The translations under genes and the position numbers were made by a program. Below, in pieces: positions 7,669 through 16,407 of a stretch of DNA of 18,691 nt (position 1 is its first letter; the number at the start of each line of letters is the position of its first letter). The notes beneath the pieces were generated by a model. It was not told the origin of the DNA. It did no database searches and worked only from the letters and a program-made list of their open reading frames with translations. The DNA comes from Russula earlei (Eukaryota; Basidiomycota; Agaricomycetes; Russulales; Russulaceae). The DNA lies in NCBI GenBank assembly GCA_025769875.1, contig JAGFNK010000904.1:1-18691 (forward strand), written 5' to 3'.

Positions 7669-7914
7669 TGTTGGACGTGCAGCCGCTAAGTGCCGCGCGA
7701 ACGGACAACCCGGACCGTACGTGTAAATAATTCGAATTTAGTTATCGTTCGTTTTCCCTCAGTCTTTTACACACAAGACTGAGGTCAGTACTACAATTTC
7801 TTTACACTCCTTTAAAGCTAATACTGTACATAGCTCTTATTCTATAGGTTAGCACACTAACCTGAATACAGTCTTTTACACACAAGACTGAGCTCTTATT
7901 CTATAGCTCCAACA
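7669..7914 (+). repeat. 5' LTR of Copia-1
   Basis: 246 bp, TGTTGG...CCAACA ends. It contains three inverted repeats: 7758-7783 (CTCAGTCTT/AAGACTGAG, 8-nt loop), 7846-7863 (AGGTTAG/CTAACCT, 4-nt loop) and 7869-7890 (CAGTCTT/AAGACTG, same loop as the first). It also carries a direct repeat AGCTCTTATTCTATAG (7832-7847 and 7891-7906). Confidence 0.95.
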
Positions 7915-7929
7915 GATTATGAGACCTGG
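7915..7929 (+). promoter_or_regulatory. Primer-binding site, complementary to tRNA-Met anticodon arm
   Basis: It directly follows the 5' LTR. Its reverse complement CCAGGTCTCATAATC contains a complete anticodon loop CTCATAA (anticodon CAT) with flanking stem bases like those of fungal elongator tRNA-Met. Pairing at the anticodon arm rather than the tRNA 3' end implies priming by a cleaved 5' half-tRNA, as known for Drosophila copia and Ty5 with initiator tRNA-Met. The primer 3' end would fall at about tRNA position 40. Confidence 0.65.
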
Positions 7930-7983
7930 TCGTCCCTGACATCACGAACTCCCACCAGCTTCCAAATCGCGTAACGAAACACC

Positions 7984-10900
7984 ATGAGCGCCCCCACAGC
8001 AACCGCAAACGTCGTGCCCTCGAGAGGCAGCCACGCTCCCACCGTAGGAGCCGCGGGAAAAACTTACATGGGCGGCCAACACGGTTACGACGGACCACTC
8101 TTCAAAGGTGGCACAGTCGCGTACACACAATGGAAAGCTAATATAGAGGCACTGTTCAAAACAAACGGCCTGATAGAAATCATAAATGGGACATACTCAA
8201 AACCGGACCCCAGCAATGACCCAAGCGGCTTCGCCGACTGGGAGCAGAAAGATCACGAAGCACACGCCCACATTTTACTGACGTTAAACGGGCACGCTCT
8301 CGACACTGCCCTAGGCATTGCTGGAGCCAAAAACACTTGGGACACACTCGAAAAGCACTTTGCCGGGAAGGGCAAGCAACGCGTCGCACACCTACTGACG
8401 GACCTATACTGGGCTACATTCACCGAAATGGAACCCATGGCTCCCCAGATATTACGACAGCTACACGCTGCCCGAACCCTCGAGAAATTCGGTTACCCAA
8501 TAGACGAGAAAGTCCTCATCTGGATGCTAATTCTCGCGCTACCGGAAAAGATGGCCAAACTCAAGGCCACTCTTCACTCGATGCCGCCCAGCCATCTAAC
8601 AGCCGAGCACGTCACGGACCGCATCCTCCATGAGGAGCGTCGGATCCAATTGACCAATGACATGGCCACACCTCACCATGCAAAGGCGGCCCAAATGGGA
8701 AAGGACCGGGAGGCGCAGAATGAGAAAGGCACAACATCAAAGTGCACTCACTGCAGACGCAGGGGGCACAATACACACAAATGCTGGAAAATTCACGGAA
8801 TACCTCAGGACAAAGCAACAGCGGCAGTAGCAGCAATGACTGGCACGGGCGCGCACAATGCAGTGACGCCCACGCCTGCTGGGCCTGGCACAAGCGCGCA
8901 CAGCGCAGCGACGCCGACGCTCGCAGACCAGCCACCAGCCAGCGCCGCCATCGCATACGTCCCCACATCCAACAACAGCACTTCATTACTTCAGGCAATC
9001 AGAGATGAGCCAATCCGTGCGTCCACGACCCGAGAGCAACTCCGAGCCACCGATCTCAGAAACGGCTGGCTCCTCGACTCCGGAGCCTCAAGAATCATGA
9101 CTCCCCACTCAAATTGGTTCACACATCTCACCCCGCTCGCATCGCCCATTCAAGTCGCCTTAGGCGACGATAGCGCAATAACCACCACCGGAACCGGACA
9201 AGTGCTAGTCCGGATGCGCGCATGCAGCGTGTGGAGTACTGCGATACTCCGCGACGTCCTGCATGTACCAGACCTCAATGGAAACCTCTTATCGGTTTCT
9301 CACCTCGCTCAACGCGGGGCGGAAGTGCACTTCCAGGGGCAGACTTGCGGGATATACAATAAAGCAAACAAATTGATTTGTGAGGGAACATTACATGACA
9401 ACTTATACATTATGGCCATCGAAATGCCAACACTCAAGTCGGCGCGCACAACAATGCCACACCAACCTCTCGCGAAAGGTGGCCACAAAACCGAAGCCGC
9501 GCTTACCACGCGCACGACGATCTTCCGGGCCTCCTCGGACACATGCTCTGAACAGGTTGCAACCCGGACAGACGATAAACCACAGGAACACGCCAGCGGG
9601 CTGAAGCGCAAATCAGGAGTGCCCCAGCACCTCCAACCGCACACCACGCGCGTTGAGCCCACAACCGGCCAATGCTTGAAGACCCTCCGATTAGATGGAG
9701 GGGGCGATCACACCGGGCAAGAAGCACAAACATCCCTAGCTGAAAGGGGATGCATGCATCAAATTAACACCCCGGGTACGCCACAACACATCAAAGTCGC
9801 AAAACGCGCGACCCGGACACCTCTTAATAGGGTCCGGGCGATGCGTACAGACACAAAACCATCCACACGCGCCTTGGACGACTTGACGCTCGAAGAGGCA
9901 CGGAGCGGGGACAACCCCGACCCCTCTCGGCCGCACGTCCTCGGAACGCACGCGTCTGCACACGCCCCGGAGAAGAGACCCACCACGCTGACCCAAAGGT
10001 CGCTGGTGCACACGTTCCTGGGCCACGCATATCACCAGCAGGCATACAAGCCTGCACATCTCCCCACCACCCGCACCCTTCAACCCCGCGCCGTCATATC
10101 CGACGAAGGGGGCCCCACATCGCGCATCAAGCGCGTGATCCTCGAATTTGACGACGCAGTCGAAAGAGTCGAAAAAGGGGAAATGAGAACGAAGTTAAGG
10201 GGGCGGCGAAGACGGAACCAGCGGACAACGTGGAACAACCGCCGCACGCAAAGCCGCAAGGCGTCGGAGCAGAGGACCCCCTGCCCGCTCAGCCTGAAAC
10301 AGGCAGACAACGCAGAGCAGGCGCCGCGCACCGAACCGCAGGGCGTCATAGTGGATGCGATTCCACCTGCTCAGCCTGAAACACCACAAAGTCAGCTCAC
10401 AATTCACAAGGCAGAAGACTCACCTGCGCAATCCGCCACGGGACCACCAAAGCGCATCACACGCGCGCTCACACCCGACCAAGGCGACGAAGCGGAGGAG
10501 CCGGATGAAGTGGAAGCGGAAATGGCACCACACGCCGAACCGCAGAGCGTCGTAGTGGATGCGACTCCACCTGCCCAACCTGAAATGGCACAAAGTCAAC
10601 CCACAATACATGAAAGTGGGAACGCACCTGTGCAGCCTGCAACCAGACGACCGAAACGCACCACGCGTGCGCCCACACCTGACCATAGTGACAAAGCACA
10701 GGAACCGGACCAAGTGGAAGCGGACAAGGCATCGCACGCCAAACCGCAAACCACCAATCCCATGTCCTACGCCGAGACGATCGCCCGGACAGGCACCACT
10801 GAATGGGTAAAGGCACGCAAAGTCGAGAAACGTGTGTCCGAAAACACTAGCGTCCTCAAAAGCGTGCCGCGTCCGAAGAACAGAGATGCAGCGGGCAAGC

Positions 10901-11724
10901 GAATAGACCTCCTAAATGGAAAGGGGGTCAAATCAAAATACTCAAACATACAAGGCCCGCGTCATCACGCAGGGACTCACCCAAGTCAAGGGAAGCGATC
11001 CCAACGACATCGTGCCGCCAGAGAACCGGCACTCCCTTGCAACACCCTGGCCCTCGCCGCAGAACGAAGTCGAGAAGTCCATCAGATGGACATCAAGTCC
11101 ACCTACTTAACCGGAGAGCTGATGAACGAGATCTTCACGGAAGCACGCTCAGGGAATAACCACCAATGCACGCGCGACCGCGCGACCCAGTACACCCGAG
11201 GTACGAGCGACCACCGCCCAACCTTCCAGCGCGACTCCGGCATCCAGCCGATCTTGGTCGGACACGTCGACCCCGATTGGACCAGCAAAGCCCATTCTGG
11301 ACTTCATCTTCATGTTGACAGGTGGGGCCATAAACTGAAGCCAAAAGAAGCAAGCCCCAGTTGCACCCTTGAGCACCGAGGCAGAGCACACTGCGGGCGC
11401 ACGCGCTGCCGAAGAAGCCGCCAGGCTGAGGCAACCACTCACTGGATTGGGCCAAAAGACCCATCTCCTCACAATCCCTCATGTTCATGTCGACAACCAG
11501 CCGACCATCGCCATTACCAGGAACCCCGAGTTCCACAACTGCACCAGAACACACCGAGGTGTGACACCATTATCTTGCAGCAGAATGTCGACTTGCAGGG
11601 GACCGATCTCGCCTACACTCCATCAGAAGAGCCAGTAGCCAATGTATTGAAAAAGGGTCCCAGCTGCGAGAAACACAAAGGTCTCGCGATGGAAATGGGA
11701 GAGAACGCGCGCCACTCGGGCTGA
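7984..11724 (+). CDS. gag: Copia-1 Gag-protease ORF with degenerate integrase/RT/RNase H
   Basis: An ATG in AACACCATGAGC opens 1246 codons ending TGA. Residues ~25-240 are the Copia Gag (UBN2/Retrotran_gag_2 type). Residues 254-267 are a CCHC zinc knuckle (C-x2-C-x4-H-x4-C). The protease active site is DSGAS with D365, and the domain continues to about residue 480 (LHVPDLNGNLLSVSHLAQRG). The integrase HHCC finger and first catalytic Asp are missing. D571 (LDGGGDH) remains, but the catalytic Glu of the VAERMNRT motif is Lys607. Then come a linker with 68-residue repeats, an RT entry motif DIKSTYLTGEL (D1036), and a jump to the RNase H region. The RT and RNase H pieces partly sit in the +1 frame (about 10940-11020 and 11369-11550). 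Full-length is about 1300-1450 residues in intact relatives. Gag and protease look functional; the rest does not. Confidence 0.85.
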   Translation: MSAPTATANVVPSRGSHAPTVGAAGKTYMGGQHGYDGPLFKGGTVAYTQWKANIEALFKTNGLIEIINGTYSKPDPSNDPSGFADWEQKDHEAHAHILLTLNGHALDTALGIAGAKNTWDTLEKHFAGKGKQRVAHLLTDLYWATFTEMEPMAPQILRQLHAARTLEKFGYPIDEKVLIWMLILALPEKMAKLKATLHSMPPSHLTAEHVTDRILHEERRIQLTNDMATPHHAKAAQMGKDREAQNEKGTTSKCTHCRRRGHNTHKCWKIHGIPQDKATAAVAAMTGTGAHNAVTPTPAGPGTSAHSAATPTLADQPPASAAIAYVPTSNNSTSLLQAIRDEPIRASTTREQLRATDLRNGWLLDSGASRIMTPHSNWFTHLTPLASPIQVALGDDSAITTTGTGQVLVRMRACSVWSTAILRDVLHVPDLNGNLLSVSHLAQRGAEVHFQGQTCGIYNKANKLICEGTLHDNLYIMAIEMPTLKSARTTMPHQPLAKGGHKTEAALTTRTTIFRASSDTCSEQVATRTDDKPQEHASGLKRKSGVPQHLQPHTTRVEPTTGQCLKTLRLDGGGDHTGQEAQTSLAERGCMHQINTPGTPQHIKVAKRATRTPLNRVRAMRTDTKPSTRALDDLTLEEARSGDNPDPSRPHVLGTHASAHAPEKRPTTLTQRSLVHTFLGHAYHQQAYKPAHLPTTRTLQPRAVISDEGGPTSRIKRVILEFDDAVERVEKGEMRTKLRGRRRRNQRTTWNNRRTQSRKASEQRTPCPLSLKQADNAEQAPRTEPQGVIVDAIPPAQPETPQSQLTIHKAEDSPAQSATGPPKRITRALTPDQGDEAEEPDEVEAEMAPHAEPQSVVVDATPPAQPEMAQSQPTIHESGNAPVQPATRRPKRTTRAPTPDHSDKAQEPDQVEADKASHAKPQTTNPMSYAETIARTGTTEWVKARKVEKRVSENTSVLKSVPRPKNRDAAGKRIDLLNGKGVKSKYSNIQGPRHHAGTHPSQGKRSQRHRAAREPALPCNTLALAAERSREVHQMDIKSTYLTGELMNEIFTEARSGNNHQCTRDRATQYTRGTSDHRPTFQRDSGIQPILVGHVDPDWTSKAHSGLHLHVDRWGHKLKPKEASPSCTLEHRGRAHCGRTRCRRSRQAEATTHWIGPKDPSPHNPSCSCRQPADHRHYQEPRVPQLHQNTPRCDTIILQQNVDLQGTDLAYTPSEEPVANVLKKGPSCEKHKGLAMEMGENARHSG
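8839..8928 (+). repeat. Tandem ~45-bp repeat after the Gag zinc knuckle
   Basis: It encodes two related units, GTGAHNAVTPTPAGP and GTSAHSAATPTLADQ, in the Gag-protease linker. Low-complexity linkers of this kind are expected to be unstructured. Confidence 0.6.
10333..10740 (+). repeat. Two 204-bp tandem repeats in the Copia-1 ORF
   Basis: Units 10333-10536 and 10537-10740 each encode 68 residues beginning EPQ(G/S)V(I/V)VDA and passing through PKR(I/T)TRA(L/P)TPD; a third unit starts at 10741 but stops after a few codons. The period is a multiple of three, so the frame is preserved. The segment lies between integrase and RT, where Copia polyproteins have a variable linker. Confidence 0.8.
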
Positions 11725-11731
11725 GGGGGCG
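11719..11731 (+). promoter_or_regulatory. Polypurine tract of Copia-1
   Basis: GAGGGGGCG immediately precedes the 3' LTR and overlaps the ORF end (TGA 11722-11724). It is the expected primer position for plus-strand synthesis. Confidence 0.65.
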
Positions 11732-11977
11732 TGTTGGACGTGCAGCCGCTAAGTGCCGCGCGAACGGACAACCCGGACCGTACGTGTAAATAATTCGAAT
11801 TTAGTTATCGTTCGTTTTCCCTCAGTCTTTTACACACAAGACTGAGGTCAGTACTACAATTTCTTTACACTCCTTTAAAGCTAATACTGTACATAGCTCT
11901 TATTCTATAGGTTAGCACACTAACCTGAATACAGTCTTTTACACACAAGACTGAGCTCTTATTCTATAGCTCCAACA
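11732..11977 (+). repeat. 3' LTR of Copia-1
   Basis: 246 bp, identical to 7669-7914 base by base as far as I can compare, with the same three hairpins. It is followed by the duplication TCCCT. Confidence 0.95.
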
Positions 11978-11982
11978 TCCCT

Positions 11983-12466
11983 TTCCCCTAACACCCGCCT
12001 CCGGATCATGCGCTCGGTACGATATCGGCCGACTGGTAGAGAAACACTTGGATGTATATAAAATTCGCCCTCGTCTTCGAGGACGAGTCGCAGAATATAG
12101 CAAGGTCTTCAGGTTCTCTCCTTAGCCTCGCTCCCTCACTCCAAACCCCTCGCTCACGTCATCCCTCTCACTCGCCTTCGTTCTGACTCTTGCCCACTTT
12201 CTTGCTGCGCCCTCGCTCTAAGCATAGGCTAATGGCTAGGTAAGGGAGCACATAGATAGTCCGTCCTGATTTCTTTATCGCAAAGGAGGGCACGCCCAGC
12301 TCGTGAAACCTTTTGACGGTTTCTTCCTCGTTTATATTTCTGTCCCACTTTACATGCAGCGCTGTCTAGCACATGGGATCTATGGGAATGCGCACGAGTG
12401 TATTCTTTGGCCGCCCTACTTAGCATTTTGCTGTAGTCGTTCCCACATCGTCCAATGGTCTTCTCT
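11983..12466. other. Copia-1 right flank, promoter-like, no gene
   Basis: A TATA-like TATATAAAA at 12055-12063 is followed by a 6-bp inverted repeat CTCGTC/GACGAG (12070-12087) and a long CT-rich tract to about 12220. This looks like a fungal core promoter, but no ORF with coding character follows it. It may be a stranded promoter. Confidence 0.3.
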
Positions 12467-12911
12467 CCAACCCTGATGGCCACAACCCATTTTGCATTCC
12501 CTCTCTCGTATACCCGTTATCCAACGCCTTCAACCCCATTCTGCAATTGCCTGCATGACGCCGCATACTTTTCCACTCGCTGAGTCTGTATGACCTAGTC
12601 ATCCCCACTTGCTTTCCCGAACACCTGAACATGGAAACATCAACGCGCGGACTCCGCGTCAACTGCGTTGACGTACAAAGGACGGCTCGTCATGTCAATT
12701 TCGCCCACGCACTCTCCCAACACCACACATCATCATAGCTGGTGCGCATCGCCATTTCGCTTCTCTGCGAGGAGATGCTGCGGCTGGAACAAAGTCCTGG
12801 CCTCGGTACACGTGAGTTGAAATGCGTAGGCTATGGTCTTTGCCAGTGAGCGCTTCTTCGTTCTCCTCGCTGCACCGCGTCCAGATTGAATGGATCGACA
12901 CGGCTTGCGCG
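12467..12911. repeat. Diverged segmental duplication (matches 3130-3775)
   Basis: Shared colinear blocks include GATGGCCACAACC, CCCATTCTGCAATTGCCTGCA, GTACAAAGGACGGCT, CACCACACATCATCAT and CCTCGGTACACGTGAGTTG, then CCAGTGAGCGCTT and GAATGGATC. It lies downstream of F-box copy 2, as its partner lies downstream of copy 1. Confidence 0.6.
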
Positions 12912-13324
12912 CGTGGTCGAGAACGATCGATACGAAGATCTAACTAGAAGGAAATGAAAAGTAACTAAGAGGGGAAGGAGCAAGGTCGGACAGGCGGGAT
13001 TGGAGGAGGAACGCCGTTCATTGGAGACGAGGGCGGTGGCGTCGGTCGATATTCTTCGGTCTTTCGTTTTGGGGTTTTGTCGGCTTATAGGCGAATGCGG
13101 GGGCGTTGACGATGTGCGCATGCGTCCTGCGTGGACGGTCGAGGTGGCGGGAGTGTGTGCGAGCGAGGGAGGGGAGAGAAAGTGTGTGTGTGTGTCGACG
13201 CGCGCGTTCCGGTAGGGCGATTCCGATCCAATTCGCACGTAACGCCGCAAGGGTATCCTCACAGTACAGTAACTAGAGTGACTCGAGTCGAATCGCACAG
13301 AAGGTTAATGGTATCAGATATCAA
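12912..13324. other. Spacer between duplicated segment and F-box copy 2
   Basis: It contains the inverted dispersed-repeat copy C (13009-13068) and a short GT microsatellite near 13183-13195. It ends in the 3' UTR-like sequence shared by all F-box copies (CGCACAGAAGGTTAATGGTA). No gene is recognised. Confidence 0.5.
13009..13068 (-). repeat. Dispersed repeat, copy C (inverted, short)
   Basis: Read on the minus strand it carries the same core as copies A and B, with peptide DRRISTDATALVSNERRS. Only about 60 bp are alignable, and the sequence on either side is unrelated to copies A and B. Confidence 0.5.
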
Positions 13325-14350
13325 TTAGATGGGGGGCATAAAGAACTTATCGATCCTACTTAGGTCTGTTCCCAATGGTGGACAGCCACAGGGTGACCAG
13401 AGAATTTTCGCGCGGCGACGATATATTTCGGAACTTATTCCAATGCCCCGAGGCCCTCCAAGAAAATGTTCTGGAGCGCGGGTAAGACTTCTGTTACTCT
13501 TTCTCCCGCGAGCCCTTCCAGCGCTTGGGAGATATGAGGCGCAACTTGATGGGTTAGGCGCAGATCCTTCATAGCAGTGAACGGGGCCAGGAGTTCCAGC
13601 CATTGAGTGGTTTCCATGTCATCTTTCCAGTGTGATTGAGCATAATCCACGATGTCGAGATGTACCAAAGTGGAGAGAAAGGGAATGTATGAGCTGCGGA
13701 CCTGCGCCAGTGATACAAGTTGCCAATCCAACTCTCTGCACCTGATTTCTAAGTAGAGCTCTGTATCTCGAAGTGATCCTTCGAAATGTGTGAATTCAAT
13801 TCCATGATGGGAAGTGCGCACGGTTGCTCTGTCGCATGTCTTGAACCACTCTGTCCTACTGATCAACCGGTGAAGTTGTGAGAGGACAAAGTCGATGTCC
13901 ATGAAGAATGTTACGTGGAGTGTGGTGAGAAGGGGAGCCTCGATTTGGGCCAGTAAGTCTTCCAAGTACTCGTGAACGCCTTTAAACACAAGTTCTCTGA
14001 GTGCGGGGAGGACAAAGCGTGTGAGCGGAGGTGGAGGTCGGTCGACTTGCGGGATATAGAGGGGATCGGAATCCAAGGCAAAGGTATTCAAGTCTGGACA
14101 AGACCGACAGGGCGGTCACCCAATCCTGGGGAGAAATGTAACAGGAATTGGGGATAAACCAGAGGTCAAGCGCGACAAGTTGTTTGGAAGACAAAAGAAT
14201 TCCTGGAAATGAACAATGCACCAACTTGAGCAGTCGCAGAAGTGGGGCGGATCCGCCCAAGAACGAATCCGGAAGGGACATCGCAGTGATATTTCCTACC
14301 CGAAACTCCAGATATCACAGCTCCGGGAATGGTTTCTGCATCGCTGCTGA
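13325..14350 (-). pseudogene. F-box paralogue, 5'-truncated and broken (copy 2)
   Basis: It is homologous to residues ~150-485 of F-box copy 1: it starts at AAAMQKPFPEL, passes LPDSFLGGSAPLLR, GVHEYLEDLLAQIEAPLL and ERVTEVLPALQNIFLEGL, and ends near KFFMPPI (copy 1 ends DEFFVIPT). Damage: the F-box itself is missing, with similarity stopping abruptly at 14350; there is a stop in the EL*YLEF segment; a frameshift lies around 14050-14090; and a TAA at 13435-13437 cuts off the tail. The 3' flank is also shared with copy 1. It is a non-functional duplicate. Confidence 0.85.
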
Positions 14351-14839
14351 GAATTGGTGCACTGTAGCGTGACCTCATTGAGCGCACACAAATGTGGGCA
14401 AAGTGTCATGTGAGAATCTTCGCAAGCTCACCGGATGGCAGATGCTCTCACAGAAGAACATATGTAGGCTCGCGACGCCGCCATGGCCTGTTCCGAGCGC
14501 GACTCCGATGTGATTGCAAAACTGTATGTGCTTAGCAGGCATGCAGCAGCACTGCGCCAGAGGTGAGGCAATGCCCACGCCCTGGTTGATGAGGTAGGTT
14601 CCCTGTGAAGACCACGACGCCCATCTACGCACCACATCAAGAGACACACAGAAACCTGTGATCCTGGTGGGGCAGAAAGCGCACCTGTATGACAAATCTA
14701 CGGTAGCGGACTCTACTCCAGCATAATGCGAGTGCTCATTCGCAAGACAGTCAGGGCTGGACACCACTACACTGGTCACGCAAGATCATAAGATGCTGGA
14801 TCCAAAAGGCAAGATCTGAGTAATGATATGGTAACTAGG
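14351..14839. other. Unidentified segment between F-box copies 2 and 3
   Basis: The 134-codon minus-strand frame 14375-14779 starts at GTG and has no ATG until near its end. It is cysteine-rich in places (YRCAFCPTRI) but matches nothing I know. The segment replaces the missing 5' part of copy 2. No terminal repeats or duplication are found at its borders. Confidence 0.4.
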
Positions 14840-14885
14840 GTGCTTGGAGACAATCGCACAGAAGGTAAATGATATCAGATGCTAA

Positions 14886-16330
14886 TTAGATGGGGAGTAT
14901 AAAGAACTCATGAATCCTGCCCGATGTAGCGCAGTTTGGGAAGGCTCACGTGAGGACGTGGAGTAGGTGCCGGGCCCGAGGGAGAGAGGACGACAGGACG
15001 AGCGAGTCCCCGCGGAATGCTAGATGCGATGGGGCTCCTTAAGGCAGTCAGAGGGAAGAGGGGACAAGACAAAGCTGATATTCAAGGGTGTTTTGAATAC
15101 GAAAAAGAAGAGCTAAGATAAAAGGGGAGAGGGGAGAGAGACCAAACGCGAGATCGAATGAAAAGGACAAAGATGAAGACGATTGAAACTCAGTCAGAGA
15201 AACCTGAAACATACCTCTCGCGCCTATGACCTCGTACAATCCACCCTACTACAGCTCCTTAGATCCAAGATGATGCGGCGAGGAGCATGGCGAGGGTTGT
15301 GAGCCCTCACGTACAATGTGGAAGGGGCGTTTGAAGGGCAAATGCAAGGGCCATCGGGGGCGAACACGTTGATGTTTGGAGGTTTCGCACGTGATTCCAA
15401 GGCCAGGAATCCGCACCGCCTTCGACTAGTCATCCCCTCCATCATACAACCATTTCCAATAGCGGACAGCCACAGGGTGACCAGAGCGTTCTCGCGCATC
15501 AACGAACCCCTCAATATATTTCGGGACAGATCCCGATCGCTGGAGGTCGCTCAAGAAAATGTTCTCCAGCGCAGGTAAGACTTCTGTTACTCTTTCTTCC
15601 GAGAGCTCGGCAGACATGTGGCGCAATGTTATCAGATAGGCGCAGATCCTCCACAGCAGTGAACGGGTCCAGGAGTTCCAGCCATTGTGTGATTTCCATG
15701 TCATTCTTCCAGTGTGAAGGATGAGTGTCATCCACGATGTCGAGCTGTACCAAAGTGGAGAGGAGGGGAAAGGATGGGCTGCAGACCTGGGCAAGCGATG
15801 CAAGCTGCCGATCCGACTCTCTGCATAAGATGTTCAACGAGAGCTCCGGAAATTGCCTTGTTTCTTCGAAAAGCATGAATTCGATTCTATAACAACTAGT
15901 GTGCACGATTGCTTCGTCGCCTGGCTTGAACGATTCTGCTTGACCGATCAAGTGGTGGAGTTGTGGGATGAAAAAATCGAGGTCCATGAAGAATGTTACG
16001 TGGAGTTTATTGAGAAGGGGAACCTCGACTTGGGCCAGTACGTCCTCCAAGTACTCGTGAACGCCGTGGAACACAAGATAGGTGAGAGCGGGGAGAACAG
16101 AGCGTGTGAGCGGAGGGGGTCGACTTGCCGGATATCGATGTGATTGGAATCCAAGGCAAAGGGATTCAAGTCTGGACATGACCGACAGGGCGGTGACCAA
16201 ATCTTGGGGAGGAATGTAACCGGAATCGGGAATATTGGAAAGGTCAAGCTCGACGAGTTGATTGGCAGACAAAAGTAGTTTATAAATTCCTGGAAATGAA
16301 CATTTGTTCAACGAGAGATAAGGTAGGCGT
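14886..16330 (-). pseudogene. F-box paralogue, 5'-truncated with insertion and frameshift (copy 3)
   Basis: It matches F-box copy 1 from about residue 178 (CSFPGIYKLLLSANQL versus NCPFPKLPLSSNQL) through GVHEYLEDVLAQVEVPLLNK and ERVTEVLPALENIFL to SGHPVAVRYWKW. The C-terminus (HEFFILPI, TAA at 14886-14888) is separated from the rest by a 531-bp insertion, 14917-15447. An 11-bp deletion near 15605, relative to copy 1, shifts the frame. The F-box and first ~175 residues are absent; similarity ends at about 16330, 80 bases before MITE-2. It is a tandem sister of copy 2 in the same orientation. Confidence 0.85.
14917..15447 (-). other. Intron-like insertion in F-box copy 3
   Basis: This sequence is absent from copies 1 and 2. 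On the minus strand its edges can be set as GTATGA (15447 downward) and GGGCAG (ending at 14917). Joining the flanks gives YWKWLIHEFFILPI followed by TAA, which aligns with the C-termini of copies 1 and 2. Inside are small ORFs without recognisable product and no terminal inverted repeats. It could be a gained intron, an insertion that happens to supply splice sites, or an unrelated insertion with chance GT/AG. Confidence 0.5.
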
Positions 16331-16407
16331 CATTCATTGCCAGCACATGGTTATGTAAGCAAAACATACCCCCCACTTTTGCAACAGCTTCGATGCTTGC
16401 CACATTA

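Larger units (their letters stand above)
7669..11977 (+). mobile_element. Copia-1: non-autonomous Ty1/Copia LTR retrotransposon
   Basis: A 4309-bp element bounded by two 246-bp LTRs that are identical by eye and by a perfect 5-bp duplication TCCCT (7664-7668 and 11978-11982). Internal order is PBS, Gag with zinc knuckle, protease, degenerate integrase, RT entry segment, then RNase H, i.e. the Copia order (IN before RT). The RT palm, including YVDD, is missing. Identical LTRs indicate very recent insertion, while the enzyme region is broken, so the element must have used enzymes supplied in trans. Removing it restores CTCTTTCCCTTTCCCC as the empty site. Confidence 0.93.

Noticed and set aside
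10080..10810. Several Arg/Cys-rich minus-strand ORFs
   Set aside because: Antisense shadows of the GC-rich Copia-1 ORF and its tandem repeats.
12831..13298. 155-codon minus-strand ORF
   Set aside because: Contains dispersed-repeat copy C and low-complexity Ser/Arg/Pro translation; no conserved protein.
14375..14779. 134-codon minus-strand ORF as a gene
   Set aside because: GTG start with no early ATG and no recognisable domain; left as an unidentified segment.
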